A DNA stretch of 21,871 nt from JAKJEP01 sp964580995 (GCA_964580995.1 CAZOMV010000097.1:1-21871); one strand, 5' to 3'. Positions 1-7,347 are shown, counted from the stretch's first letter. The notes: generated by a model from the sequence alone, not told the origin. Program-made: numbers and translations.

Positions 1-389
1 ACCGAGGTCTTCTGGAGTAAACCCAGGTGTTGCGCTTCAGATTGAAATTTTCGAGAAATAAAAATAGGCCCAGGCCTCAAAGCAGGGTTATTGTACGAAT
101 CTTGCCAGGTTGTTCATATACCCTACTAGAGGCCTAGGCCACTGATGGAATCCCGAGGTACGGGACTCCGTATAACCGAGTCAGCAGGCCAATCTTGAGC
201 TCCGCAATCGTCCTGCTTGCCCTCGGTGCGGGACTGTCCGCCAGGCCATGCGAAAACAGTCCCTTAAGGTTCGCTGCAAGGCTCCGTCTAAGCTCTCCTG
301 AGAAAAACCCATTCCTGAGCCAACGAAACCAGGTTCACTGTACCCGGCTAATTTGTTCGCCGGCTCTAGGGAATTCCTCAAGAGCCGAC
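1..389. other. Hairpin-rich intergenic region downstream of flagellin 1, no gene assigned
   Basis: No convincing gene is visible in this stretch. It holds several inverted repeats: arms at 147-154 and 162-169 (8 pairs, one G-U on the minus strand), 183-188 with 212-217, 230-237 with 256-263 (GGGACTGT/ACAGTCCC), and 361-367 with 381-387 (CGGCTCT/AGAGCCG), the last just after the flagellin stop codon. None of these has a T-run on the minus strand. A weak terminator-like element lies at 56-77, where a short AGGCC/GGCCT stem is followed on the minus strand by ATTTTTATTT. The region may be a long 3' untranslated region of flagellin 1, a small RNA, or the leader of a gene beyond the left edge. The strand of any RNA is not determined. 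A 66-codon minus-strand reading frame with a TTG start covers 181-381 but has no recognisable features. Confidence 0.4.
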
Positions 390-1841
390 TTAGCCGAGCA
401 GCGCCAGGACGCTCTGCGGCATGGTATTCGCCAACGAGAGAATCGACGTGTTGGCTTGTACCAGAATCTGTGACCTGGTGAGAGCCGCGGTTTCTTCCGC
501 GAAGTCTGCATCGCGAATTGCCGATTCGGATGCGGTCACATTTTCCAAGGTTACTTTGAGACTATTGACATTGGTCTCAAGAACATTTTTCTGGAAAGCA
601 CCTAAACGACCCCGCAAGGTGCTGATATCTTTAATGGCACTATCGACGATTCTCTGCGCGGTATAGAGATTATCACCCGTTAACGCATTGGTATCGCCAC
701 TTTTGAGGGTATTCAAATACCCATCGGTCCCATTGCCCAGATAGCTGGGAGTGACATTCATAATTCCAATCGATTCCAGGCCAATCGCATCGACCTTGGA
801 CCCAATGGCAAAATCAGCGCCACCCCCGGTGATATAGAAGGTTTCGGTGGCCGTGGAAAGACCGGCAGCCGTGGTTAAATCGATTTCGGCATCCAGCATG
901 GCCGTCCGAATGGTCAATTTTTTACCACTGCCAATGGCCGAGGTGCCATTGATGGTAGCCGAATAATTTTCACCAAAGTCCTTCCCATCCGTTGTGGGAG
1001 TACTATAGGTCTGCATCACTCGGATACTGGTGGTACCGGTTTGTTGAGCACCATCACCCAGAATCTTTACACTGGCATAGGCATCCGTTCCGAAATCCCG
1101 GCTGCGTAATAATGTAACATTACCGGAAGCAGCAGCACTAATTCCAGTTATTTCAGCAACCGCATTGATCGCCGTTCTCTGAGCAGCAGCGGTAGTACCG
1201 GCAGCAAAGGTCAATTCGGTGGTTCCGCGATTGGAACCAATCTGCAGAGTAATTTCGGTCGTTGAGGAAACCGTACCACTAAGATACATGATTCCCGTAT
1301 CGGCTGAATCCGCCGTCGAAATGGTGACCGTCATGGCAGCCCCATCAATCAATTTGGCAGAATTAACCGAAAGCTCACCGATTACGCCTGTAGCGATGCC
1401 GCTGGTGGTATAGGCTTTGTTTCCGTTGAGCAGTTTCATGCCTTCGAATTCGGTGGCATTGGCAATCCGGTTAATGCTGTTGATGGCTGAGTCCACCTGG
1501 AGCTGGTTGGCGTCGATTTCTTCCGAAGACAAGGCACCTTTGTTGGCCGTAGTGACCAGCAGTTCCTTGATGTCGATCAATAGGGAAGAAATTTCATTTA
1601 AAGCACCTTCTGCTGTCGCGATCACGCTGGACGCCCGGGTAGAATTATCGATGCCGGCCGCTATTCCGGCCATCTCCGAACGGAGATTTTCCGAAGCTAT
1701 CAATCCAGCGGGATCGTCTTTACCCGTGTTGATCCGCAGACCTGAGGACAATCGCTCCAGCCGAGTGCTGAGATCGGCATTGTTGGAGACTAGTCGGTTG
1801 ATCGCATTCATGGATGCGATATTCGTGTTGATACGTGACAT
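390..1841 (-). CDS. Flagellin 1 (filament subunit)
   Basis: A 483-residue flagellin, the subunit exported through the flagellar type III apparatus and polymerised into the filament. The N-terminal D0/D1 region (about 1-140) begins MSRINTN and carries the typical LERLSSGLRIN and DDPAGLIASENLR motifs. The C-terminal helical region (about 390-483) has LRGRLGAFQKN, ESAIRDADFAEETA and TRSQILVQA, and ends in LALLG. Residues 143-382 form the surface-exposed middle domain and are about 87% identical to flagellin 2 by hand count, against about 61% and 71% for the N- and C-terminal parts. There is no cysteine. The start at 1841 is preceded by a clear GGAGG about 7 bases upstream. The gene lies 760 bases beyond the terminator of flagellin 2, so it probably has its own promoter. 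No clear T-run terminator immediately follows it. Confidence 0.97.
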   Translation of the reverse strand: MSRINTNIASMNAINRLVSNNADLSTRLERLSSGLRINTGKDDPAGLIASENLRSEMAGIAAGIDNSTRASSVIATAEGALNEISSLLIDIKELLVTTANKGALSSEEIDANQLQVDSAINSINRIANATEFEGMKLLNGNKAYTTSGIATGVIGELSVNSAKLIDGAAMTVTISTADSADTGIMYLSGTVSSTTEITLQIGSNRGTTELTFAAGTTAAAQRTAINAVAEITGISAAASGNVTLLRSRDFGTDAYASVKILGDGAQQTGTTSIRVMQTYSTPTTDGKDFGENYSATINGTSAIGSGKKLTIRTAMLDAEIDLTTAAGLSTATETFYITGGGADFAIGSKVDAIGLESIGIMNVTPSYLGNGTDGYLNTLKSGDTNALTGDNLYTAQRIVDSAIKDISTLRGRLGAFQKNVLETNVNSLKVTLENVTASESAIRDADFAEETAALTRSQILVQANTSILSLANTMPQSVLALLG

Positions 1842-2603
1842 GGCTTATCCTCCGTGACAAGACAAGCGAGAAACCTCGCCCGCTTTCTAACAGACCCTTT
1901 AACCTTATCAACGTCCTGATCGGGGTCTGATAAACCAAACAGTTCACCAAGAATTTGTACAATCCTTTATTCTACATGCTGCGACGCGAAATCACGCGAT
2001 CTCGCCGTCCTGGGTCGCGAACATTGTGAACTGTCCATTCGAATTAGCCCAATACAAACTCACAACTAATTCACACACTATTTAATTGTTAAATCGGTTA
2101 GATATTAAACCGTGCTTTGGCATGCGTGGTGCGGTTCCACCTCACGGCTGCATCCGAGACCGAATGGCTTCGGTCATGCTGTCGCAGAGACAGCGGGATT
2201 AAGAAATGAGCAGCAACTCCGTTGCAAACTCCTTTTTACGACCGGCTTTTGGAAGCAACTCGCCCAAGCTGCTTTGGCCTTTCACCGGCACTCATCCATG
2301 AGTCTTTTATTGACTCGCAACTTCCTTCGCATCGATCTGCCGACAACCCGGAATTGTCCGCAACTTTCAGCGTCGTTCGTTGCTTTTGAATTTTCGTCAT
2401 CCTGGTCCAAAAACTTTAGTAAGAGCGATAATAATTTAAAAATTTGTCTTATAGGACCATAAAGGGGCGATTTTGAAGTTTTTTTTGGGTATTCCGTCCA
2501 TATAAATTTTTAAGCGTTTATATTATTTTACTGACAACTAAAGTCCGATAATTTTAAATTGGGAGGGTATCCCAGGAAACGATATGCTTTCATTTACGGA
2601 AAA
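1842..2603. other. Long intergenic region between flagellin 1 and flagellin 2, no gene found
   Basis: No credible coding sequence is seen on either strand. The half next to flagellin 1 should hold its promoter and leader, but I cannot identify a confident -35/-10, sigma-28 or sigma-54 site on the minus strand. A GC-rich island at about 2113-2237 interrupts AT-rich flanks. It contains hairpins at 2158-2175 (GACCGAA/TTCGGTC, loop TGGC), 2178-2194 (GCTGTC/GACAGC) and 2213-2225 (GCAAC/GTTGC), the last followed on the plus strand by TTTTT at 2233-2237. Just before them, 2118-2133 on the plus strand loosely resembles a sigma-54 site. This could be a small RNA or a structured part of the flagellin 1 leader. 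Bases 2460-2603 are AT-rich and featureless to me. Confidence 0.4.
1843..1929 (-). promoter_or_regulatory. Flagellin 1 mRNA leader with candidate CsrA sites
   Basis: On the minus strand a 7-pair stem, CAGACCC/GGGTCTG (1923-1929 with 1891-1897), encloses a 25-base loop containing CAGGACGTT. Nearer the gene the Shine-Dalgarno sequence CACGGAGGAT holds two GGA motifs and can sit in the loop of a weak stem (GCTTG/TAAGC, one G-U pair; 1863-1867 with 1843-1847). GGA in a loop is the recognised core of CsrA binding sites. One upstream site plus one at the Shine-Dalgarno recalls the Bacillus hag leader. CsrA binding here is inference; the stem at the Shine-Dalgarno is weak. Confidence 0.4.
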
Positions 2604-2669
2604 AAGGAAGCAAAAAGACAGCCGGGTCTTCCCCACCATGTGTTTCCACACAACAGGAAAGACCCGGCT
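2604..2669 (-). terminator. Intrinsic terminator of flagellin 2
   Basis: A perfect 11-pair stem, AGCCGGGTCTT/AAGACCCGGCT (2659-2669 with 2620-2630), encloses a 28-base loop. On the minus strand it is followed by GTCTTTTTGC and then by a second T-run. It starts about 29 bases after the flagellin 2 stop codon, so it should end that transcript. There is no comparable T-run on the plus-strand side. Confidence 0.85.
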
Positions 2670-2697
2670 AAGTCATATTCTATTCAGAATATATAAA

Positions 2698-4149
2698 TTA
2701 ACCCAGCAAGGATAATACATTTTGAGGAGCAAAGTTGGCCTGGGCCAAAACGCTGGTGGCAGCACTGACCAGAATCTGAGACCGGGTCAGGTTCGACGTC
2801 TCGGTCGCGAAATCGGTATCGCGAATCGCCGATTCGGCTGCCTGCAGATTTTCATCGGTGACATTCAGTGAGTTGATGGTGGTTTCCAGAGTATTTTTCT
2901 GGAATGAACCCAAGCGGCCACGCAGAGTACTGATATCTGTGATGGCACTATCAACAATCTTTTGGGCAGTATAAAGATTGGTACTGGACAGCGAGTTGGT
3001 ACCACCGCTCTTGAGGGTATTGAGATACCCATCGGTGGGATTTCCTAAACTGGTATCCGCGATATTTTGAATACCGATCGATTCCAGACCGATGGCATCC
3101 ACTTTGGAACCCAGGGCAAAGTCGGCTCCACCACCGGTGATATAAAACGTTTCGGTGGCAGTGGAAAGACCGGCGGCCGTGGTCAAATCGATCTCTGCAT
3201 CCAGCATGGCAGTCCGGATGGTTAACTTCTTACCGGTACCGGTAGCCGATGTACCATTGATGGTAGCGGAATAATCCTCACCGTAATCTTTGCCATCCGT
3301 GGTGGGAGTAGTATAGGCTTGCATCACCCGGATACTGGTGGTACCGGTTTGCTGGGAGCCACTGCCCAAAATCTTCACGCTGGTATAGGCATCACTGCCA
3401 AAATCGCGGCTGCGTAACAAAGTAACATTACCGGACGCGATGGCACTGACACCGGTGATTTCCGCCACGGCGTTAATGGCTGTCCGCTGGGCAGCAGCAG
3501 CCGTACCGGCAGCAAACGTCAACTCCGTGGTACCACGGTTGGAACCGATCTGCAAGGTAATGGCAGTTGTGGCGGACACTGTACCACTCAGATACATAAT
3601 TCCAGTATCGGCGGAATCCACGGTAGCAACCGTTACCGTCATGGTAGCCCCATCAATCAATTTGGCGGCATTTATTTTTAACTCACCGACTACACCTGTA
3701 GCAACACCACTGGTGGTATAGGCCAGATTCCCATTGAGGAGTTTTTTGCCTTCAAACTCGGTGGAATTGGCAATTCGGTTAATACTGTTCAGAATCGAGT
3801 CCACCTGTAACTGATTGGCATCGATTTCTTCGGTGCTCATGCCGCCCTTGTTGGCGACTTCACCCAAAAGGCCCTGCAGTTCCAATAACATATCGCTGAC
3901 TTCGATCAAGGAACCTTCGGCAGTTCCCACGATATTAATGGCCCGTTCGGCGTTTTTGATAGCGGTTTCGGTCCCGTTAATCTGCTTGCGCAGGTTTTCG
4001 GACGCAATCAAACCGGCAGGATCATCGGATCCACGATTGATCCGAAGGCCGGTGCTTAACCGTTCCAGAGACTTGTTCAGCTCGACATTGTTGTTATTTA
4101 AAATGCGAGCACTGACTAACGCGGTAACATTTGTGTTTATTCTGCTCAT
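2698..4149 (-). CDS. Flagellin 2 (filament subunit)
   Basis: A 483-residue flagellin of the same length as flagellin 1. It has the N-terminal motifs MSRINTN, LERLSTGLRIN and DDPAGLIASENLR, and the C-terminal motifs LRGRLGSFQKN, ESAIRDTDFATET and TRSQILVSA, ending in LSLLG. The middle domain (143-382) is nearly the same as in flagellin 1, while the helical ends differ considerably. The start at 4149 follows a Shine-Dalgarno GGAG placed in the loop of a small hairpin (4152-4167). The gene stands alone: about 450 bases separate it from the terminator of flagellin 3, and its own terminator lies at 2604-2669. It is therefore probably monocistronic with its own promoter, possibly allowing its share of the filament to be set independently. 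Confidence 0.97.
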   Translation of the reverse strand: MSRINTNVTALVSARILNNNNVELNKSLERLSTGLRINRGSDDPAGLIASENLRKQINGTETAIKNAERAINIVGTAEGSLIEVSDMLLELQGLLGEVANKGGMSTEEIDANQLQVDSILNSINRIANSTEFEGKKLLNGNLAYTTSGVATGVVGELKINAAKLIDGATMTVTVATVDSADTGIMYLSGTVSATTAITLQIGSNRGTTELTFAAGTAAAAQRTAINAVAEITGVSAIASGNVTLLRSRDFGSDAYTSVKILGSGSQQTGTTSIRVMQAYTTPTTDGKDYGEDYSATINGTSATGTGKKLTIRTAMLDAEIDLTTAAGLSTATETFYITGGGADFALGSKVDAIGLESIGIQNIADTSLGNPTDGYLNTLKSGGTNSLSSTNLYTAQKIVDSAITDISTLRGRLGSFQKNTLETTINSLNVTDENLQAAESAIRDTDFATETSNLTRSQILVSAATSVLAQANFAPQNVLSLLG

Positions 4150-4603
4150 CTGTTCAATCTCCTGAACTAGATTTGGTGTTTGTGGTATTTTTTATTTGCT
4201 GGGTTAGTTTACGTTTTTTTAGCAGGTTCTGCGTTCTGCCAAATCACTTGGTTGATTCGACCCTACCTACAACCACCAGGGTGTTTATTTTCTACCAAAC
4301 TACAATATATATTTTTAACGGAATCTGTGATTTCTGCCTTTCACAGGAAACCGGATGTTACATCATATCTTTTGCCTCCTACACAAACCAAAATGTTTTC
4401 CTATACGCATCTACATTTCGTTTGCCGGGAAAACTCTTCTTTCTTATTTCGGCACAGGTCTCATCGACTCGCGAAAGAGGCGGACTTTAGCAAATAAAAT
4501 GGAGTATTCTTATCGGACGGGAAGAAGCCCCCATACCCTTTTTTTTGGATTAAATTGGGGATGGGAAATGGAAAAAAATAAAATTTTTATTTTGGGAAGT
4601 CCC
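4150..4603. other. Long AT-rich leader/promoter region of flagellin 2, no gene found
   Basis: No credible gene is seen. The region must hold the promoter of flagellin 2 because a terminator closes the preceding gene at 4604-4642. On the minus strand, TCCGATAA at 4510-4517 matches the -10 part of a sigma-28 promoter, but no TAAA lies at the expected spacing. A TATATT run near 4305-4310 could be a -10 box, with no good -35 box. I cannot choose between these. Only the hairpin at the Shine-Dalgarno (4152-4167) stands out. Confidence 0.4.
4152..4167 (-). promoter_or_regulatory. Shine-Dalgarno hairpin of flagellin 2, candidate CsrA site
   Basis: On the minus strand GTTCA and TGAAC form a 5-pair stem with the 6-base loop GGAGAT. 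It ends two bases before the ATG, so the loop is the ribosome binding site itself. A GGA exposed in a hairpin loop over the Shine-Dalgarno is the classic layout of a CsrA repressor site. csrA and its antagonist fliW lie about 2-3 kb upstream in the same cluster, which supports the reading. Binding is inferred, not shown. Confidence 0.55.
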
Positions 4604-4642
4604 ATAAAAACGCAAGGCACAACTGGGCGAAGCTGTGCCTTG
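4604..4642 (-). terminator. Intrinsic terminator closing the flagellar operon after flagellin 3
   Basis: A 9-pair stem, CAAGGCACA/TGTGCCTTG (4634-4642 with 4613-4621), encloses a 12-base loop. On the minus strand it is followed by CGTTTTTAT. It lies about 125 bases after the flagellin 3 stop codon and is the first convincing terminator after the sigma-54 promoter at 17003-17018. It therefore probably marks the 3' end of the long flagellar transcript. Confidence 0.8.
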
Positions 4643-4766
4643 TCACGGAGAATATTTGTTTCACGCAGGATTCGATAACCAAGGACGATGGTTACGGCGT
4701 AAACGCGTCGAACCACACGAGAAAGCAATTATACATTATTTTATCTACTTATATGGACGGCCTTTC

Positions 4767-6206
4767 TTACTGCAATAACGACAGAACCGATTGCGGCGTT
4801 TGATTGGCCAGAGCCAGTACACTGGTCCCGGCATTGACCAGAATTTGCGTTCGGGTCAGTTCGGCGGTTTCCGCGGCGAAATCGGCATCTCGAATACTGG
4901 ACTCGGCGGCAGTGACATTTTCCAGGGTAATCCGCAACGAGTTCATATTGGTATCGAGGGTATTCCGCTCAAAGGCGCCGAGCCGTCCGCGCAGGACCGA
5001 TATCTGCTGAATGGCTTCTTCGACAATCTGGGCGGCGGATGCGGATCCTCCCCCCACCAGCGAATAGGCTCCGCCGGTAGAAACTTCATTCAAAAAGCCG
5101 TTCGTCGTCGAGCCCAGCTGGCTGGCCACCACCGAATTGATCCCGATGTTGGTTTGTTCACTGGTATTGATATGGGCCCCCAACTGGAACATGGCGCCGC
5201 CGCCGGTAATGGCAAAGGTCGTGCTGCTGCCGGCACCGAAACTGGCATCCAGTTTTATCCGTAAATCGAGAGAGGAAGAATTCAACGTGATTTCCTGGCC
5301 GCTTCCCACCGCCGTGGATCCATTAATAACGGCCTGGACATCACGTCCGGAATCCCGCTTGGTGGTGGTTCCGCCCTCATCCACGACTGTAAAAGTACCA
5401 TTGCTGCTGGGCAGGGACCGAACCGAAATGTAGGCATCGCTGCCGTAATCGACACTGCGGAATCCAATACCCGAGGTCCAGTTCGTCCCATTGGCCTGAA
5501 ACGCGGAAACCCCGGTCGCCGCGGTTACGGCATTAATGGCCGATAACATGTTGGAGACCGCAAAGCCGGAGGTGAAGTTGAATACTTCCACACCGCGATT
5601 GGAGGCGATTTCCAGGGTTACCGCGTTGCCCACCGCGGAGGTGTGATAATAGAGTGCGCCGCGTTGGGCCGATAACACTCCGGACACCTTGACTGCCAGA
5701 TAATCCTGGTCCGCCAGTTGGGCACTGTAAATATCCAGCGCCCCAATGGCGGAATTCGCAACCCCACTGGTTATATAAGCCATGTTTCCATTGAGCAAAT
5801 GCAGGCCGGCAAAGGTGGTGGAGTTGGCAATTCGCGTGATGCTGTCAATCGCCGAATCGACCTGGAGCTGATTGGCGCGGATTTCCTCATCACTGAGCGC
5901 GCCGCTGTTGGCGGCTTCCACGACCATCTCCTTGATATCCACCAGCAGATTGGCTACTTCCGCCAAAGCCCCTTCGGCGGTAGCGATCACATTGGAAGCC
6001 CGCTGCGTGTTATCAATCGCCTGGGAAATGCTGGCCATTTCGGAGCGCAGGGATTCCGAGGCAATCAGCCCCGCCGGATCATCGGCTCCGCGATTGATCC
6101 GCAATCCGCTGCTGAGACGCTGCAAGGTGGAATTCATATCACGGGTGGACCGTGCCAAATTAACCTGTGCAGAAATTGCCGGTATGTTCGTATTAATTCT
6201 AGCCAT
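4767..6206 (-). CDS. Flagellin 3 (filament subunit), last gene of the fliW-csrA operon
   Basis: A 479-residue flagellin beginning MARINTNIPAISAQ. It has the conserved N-terminal motifs LQRLSSGLRIN and DDPAGLIASESLRSEM, and the C-terminal motifs VLRGRLGAFERN, ESSIRDADFAAET and LTRTQILVNA, ending in VLSLLQ. Its middle domain is clearly different from that of flagellins 1 and 2, although a similar segment (INAVTAATGVSAF, then VDYGSDAYISV) is present. A longer reading frame starts at 6236, but I chose 6206 because AAGGAGG lies a proper distance before it and after the longer start. The gene follows csrA by 132 bases with no terminator between, so it is probably cotranscribed with fliW and csrA. 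It ends at the terminator at 4604-4642. Confidence 0.97.
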   Translation of the reverse strand: MARINTNIPAISAQVNLARSTRDMNSTLQRLSSGLRINRGADDPAGLIASESLRSEMASISQAIDNTQRASNVIATAEGALAEVANLLVDIKEMVVEAANSGALSDEEIRANQLQVDSAIDSITRIANSTTFAGLHLLNGNMAYITSGVANSAIGALDIYSAQLADQDYLAVKVSGVLSAQRGALYYHTSAVGNAVTLEIASNRGVEVFNFTSGFAVSNMLSAINAVTAATGVSAFQANGTNWTSGIGFRSVDYGSDAYISVRSLPSSNGTFTVVDEGGTTTKRDSGRDVQAVINGSTAVGSGQEITLNSSSLDLRIKLDASFGAGSSTTFAITGGGAMFQLGAHINTSEQTNIGINSVVASQLGSTTNGFLNEVSTGGAYSLVGGGSASAAQIVEEAIQQISVLRGRLGAFERNTLDTNMNSLRITLENVTAAESSIRDADFAAETAELTRTQILVNAGTSVLALANQTPQSVLSLLQ

Positions 6207-6227
6207 CAGTAAATCCTCCTTGACTGA
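6206..6227 (-). promoter_or_regulatory. Shine-Dalgarno hairpin of flagellin 3, candidate CsrA site
   Basis: On the minus strand TCAGT (6223-6227) can pair with ACTGA (6206-6210), whose last A is the first base of the start codon. The 12-base loop holds CAAGGAGGATTT, with two GGA motifs covering the Shine-Dalgarno. The 132-base gap between csrA and this gene holds further GGA motifs (in ACGGAAG, TTTGGAGG, CGCGGAAT and CTCGGAAA). CsrA made from the preceding gene could bind here; this is inference from motif and context. Confidence 0.45.
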
Positions 6228-6338
6228 GTACCGCATGCCAGCGGCTGGCTTCTTGCCGTCTTTTTCGTTTCCGAGATTCCGCGGGGGTCTGGTAAAGAGA
6301 CCTCTCTTTGATTTACCTCCAAACCCTGGAATCTTCCG

Positions 6339-6608
6339 TTATTTTTGTCCATTTTTTTTCTCATTTTTGGTTCCACTTTTCTGGGAAATCGAGTCCTGGG
6401 ACAGATTGGTAATATCTTCCAAGGTGATATTGGCCGCTTCTCGATTTTCTCTCTGGATTGCTTCATACACTTCCTTGCGATGTACTGGTATTTTAGCCGG
6501 AGCGTTAATCCCCAATCGGACCTTATCGCCCCGGATATCGACCACCGTGATCTCGATGTTGTCACCGATCATGATGGTCTGGTCTTTTTGTCTGCTCAAC
6601 ACAAGCAT
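6339..6608 (-). CDS. csrA: CsrA translational regulator with C-terminal extension
   Basis: An 89-residue CsrA/RsmA-family RNA-binding protein. These proteins bind GGA motifs in mRNA leaders as dimers and usually block ribosome access. The family core fills residues 1-60: it begins MLVLSRQKDQTIMIGD, continues with VRLGINAPAKIPVHRKEVY, and has Leu4 and Arg44 at the positions known to contact RNA. Residues 61-89 are a polar, lysine-rich tail (ending KNEKKNGQK) that most CsrA proteins, usually about 60-75 residues, lack. The start has AAAGGAG seven bases upstream. The gene lies between fliW and a flagellin, the order known from Bacillus, where CsrA represses flagellin translation and FliW sequesters CsrA. 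The 134-base gap to fliW is structured (see 6674-6723). Confidence 0.97.
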   Translation of the reverse strand: MLVLSRQKDQTIMIGDNIEITVVDIRGDKVRLGINAPAKIPVHRKEVYEAIQRENREAANITLEDITNLSQDSISQKSGTKNEKKNGQK

Positions 6609-6673
6609 TCTGAACTCCTTTACCCTTTAGGGCCATTGAACTGGCTCGCATCCCTGCGAAACCCGGTATGGGC

Positions 6674-6723
6674 GGCGGCCTCTTTTTCGTTTGGCCGCCG
6701 GCGGCTCCATCCGGACCGGATGG
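6674..6723. other. Two strong stem-loops between fliW and csrA
   Basis: The intergenic spacer holds a 7-pair stem CCATCCG/CGGATGG with a three-base loop (6707-6723) and a 7-pair GC stem GGCGGCC/GGCCGCC with a 12-base loop (6674-6699). Neither is followed by a T-run on the minus strand, so they do not look like an intrinsic terminator. They could stabilise or process the mRNA between the two genes, or adjust csrA expression relative to fliW. The function is unknown. Confidence 0.45.
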
Positions 6724-6742
6724 AAAACCGGGACGATAGAAA

Positions 6743-7195
6743 CTAAGCGGTTTTACTCACCTGCTTCTGCCGATGGTCCAGATTCACTAACGAATGCCTG
6801 GTACTGTATTTCTTTTCCGATAAAACCAGTTGCAAACCCTGCCGGTTCATCGCATTAATGACCAGCGGTCCCTGCAGATTTCCCGTCAGAATCTGATCTA
6901 CCTTGTTGACAATGATAAAGACCTGGGAGTCTTCGATCTTGTGCAGATCAATTTCCGCGAATTCCTCTGCCTTGACGGGTACCTGATAATCCGGCATAAA
7001 GAGCAGGGGATCGCTGACCACGAAGGCCAGGGCCGGATTTTCCGTCGATTGCAGCCAGAAGAAGTTTCCTTCCTCATTGGTTTGCAGCAACACATACTCC
7101 CGGTTCTCTGGAAAGCCAAGTATTCCCTTGGGAAACTTGATCACGCGATCGAACTCCGTTTCAATCTCTCCAAAACGCGTCGTTTTGACCTTCAT
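6743..7195 (-). CDS. fliW: FliW flagellar assembly factor (CsrA antagonist)
   Basis: A 150-residue FliW, the usual length for the family. Recognisable signatures are the N-terminal FPKGILGFPENREYVLL segment (about 21-37), the central ALAFVVSDPLLFMPDY and the C-terminal PLVINAMNRQGLQLVL followed by HSLV. In Bacillus and Campylobacter FliW binds both flagellin and CsrA. When flagellin is exported, freed FliW binds CsrA and lifts repression of flagellin translation. Here fliW sits directly before csrA and a flagellin gene, which supports the same partner-switch role. Its Shine-Dalgarno AAGGAGG is strong and lies next to a small hairpin, GTCCCG/CGGGAC (7213-7232). The 173-base gap to flgL contains no gene. 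Confidence 0.96.
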   Translation of the reverse strand: MKVKTTRFGEIETEFDRVIKFPKGILGFPENREYVLLQTNEEGNFFWLQSTENPALAFVVSDPLLFMPDYQVPVKAEEFAEIDLHKIEDSQVFIIVNKVDQILTGNLQGPLVINAMNRQGLQLVLSEKKYSTRHSLVNLDHRQKQVSKTA

Positions 7196-7347
7196 GGTCT
7201 AAAACCTCCTTCGTCCCGTACTGAGGCGGGACACCATCCTGGTTTCTGATTCTCGGGAAACAATCCGTTTTGCTGCCCGTGCCGAATCCTCCGGCAACCC
7301 TTTTCCGAGCGAATCGTCTGTATTTACTTGTCTGAGACACTATCCAA

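Noticed and set aside
135..190. Plus-strand resemblance to the 3' part of a cobalamin riboswitch (GCCACTG, then a hairpin, then GAGTCAGCAGGCC).
   Set aside because: The upstream core expected in that family (GGGAA and the GCTG...CGCAACTG-like segment) is missing, and no gene on the plus strand follows. The match to the B12 box is only partial.
181..381. Minus-strand 66-codon reading frame after flagellin 1.
   Set aside because: It needs a TTG start, lacks a good ribosome site, lies over several hairpins and resembles no family I know. Left as non-coding.
2112..2462. Plus-strand 116-codon reading frame between flagellins 1 and 2.
   Set aside because: No ribosome site, an improbable composition and no recognisable motif; it runs through the hairpin island.
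4510..4517. TCCGATAA on the minus strand, like the -10 part of a sigma-28 promoter, upstream of flagellin 2.
   Set aside because: No TAAA at the expected 15-base spacing, and it would give a leader of about 350 bases. A chance match is possible.
6207..6236. Longer flagellin 3 beginning ten codons earlier.
   Set aside because: The strong AAGGAGG lies inside the extension and points to the ATG at 6206, which also gives the usual flagellin N-terminus.
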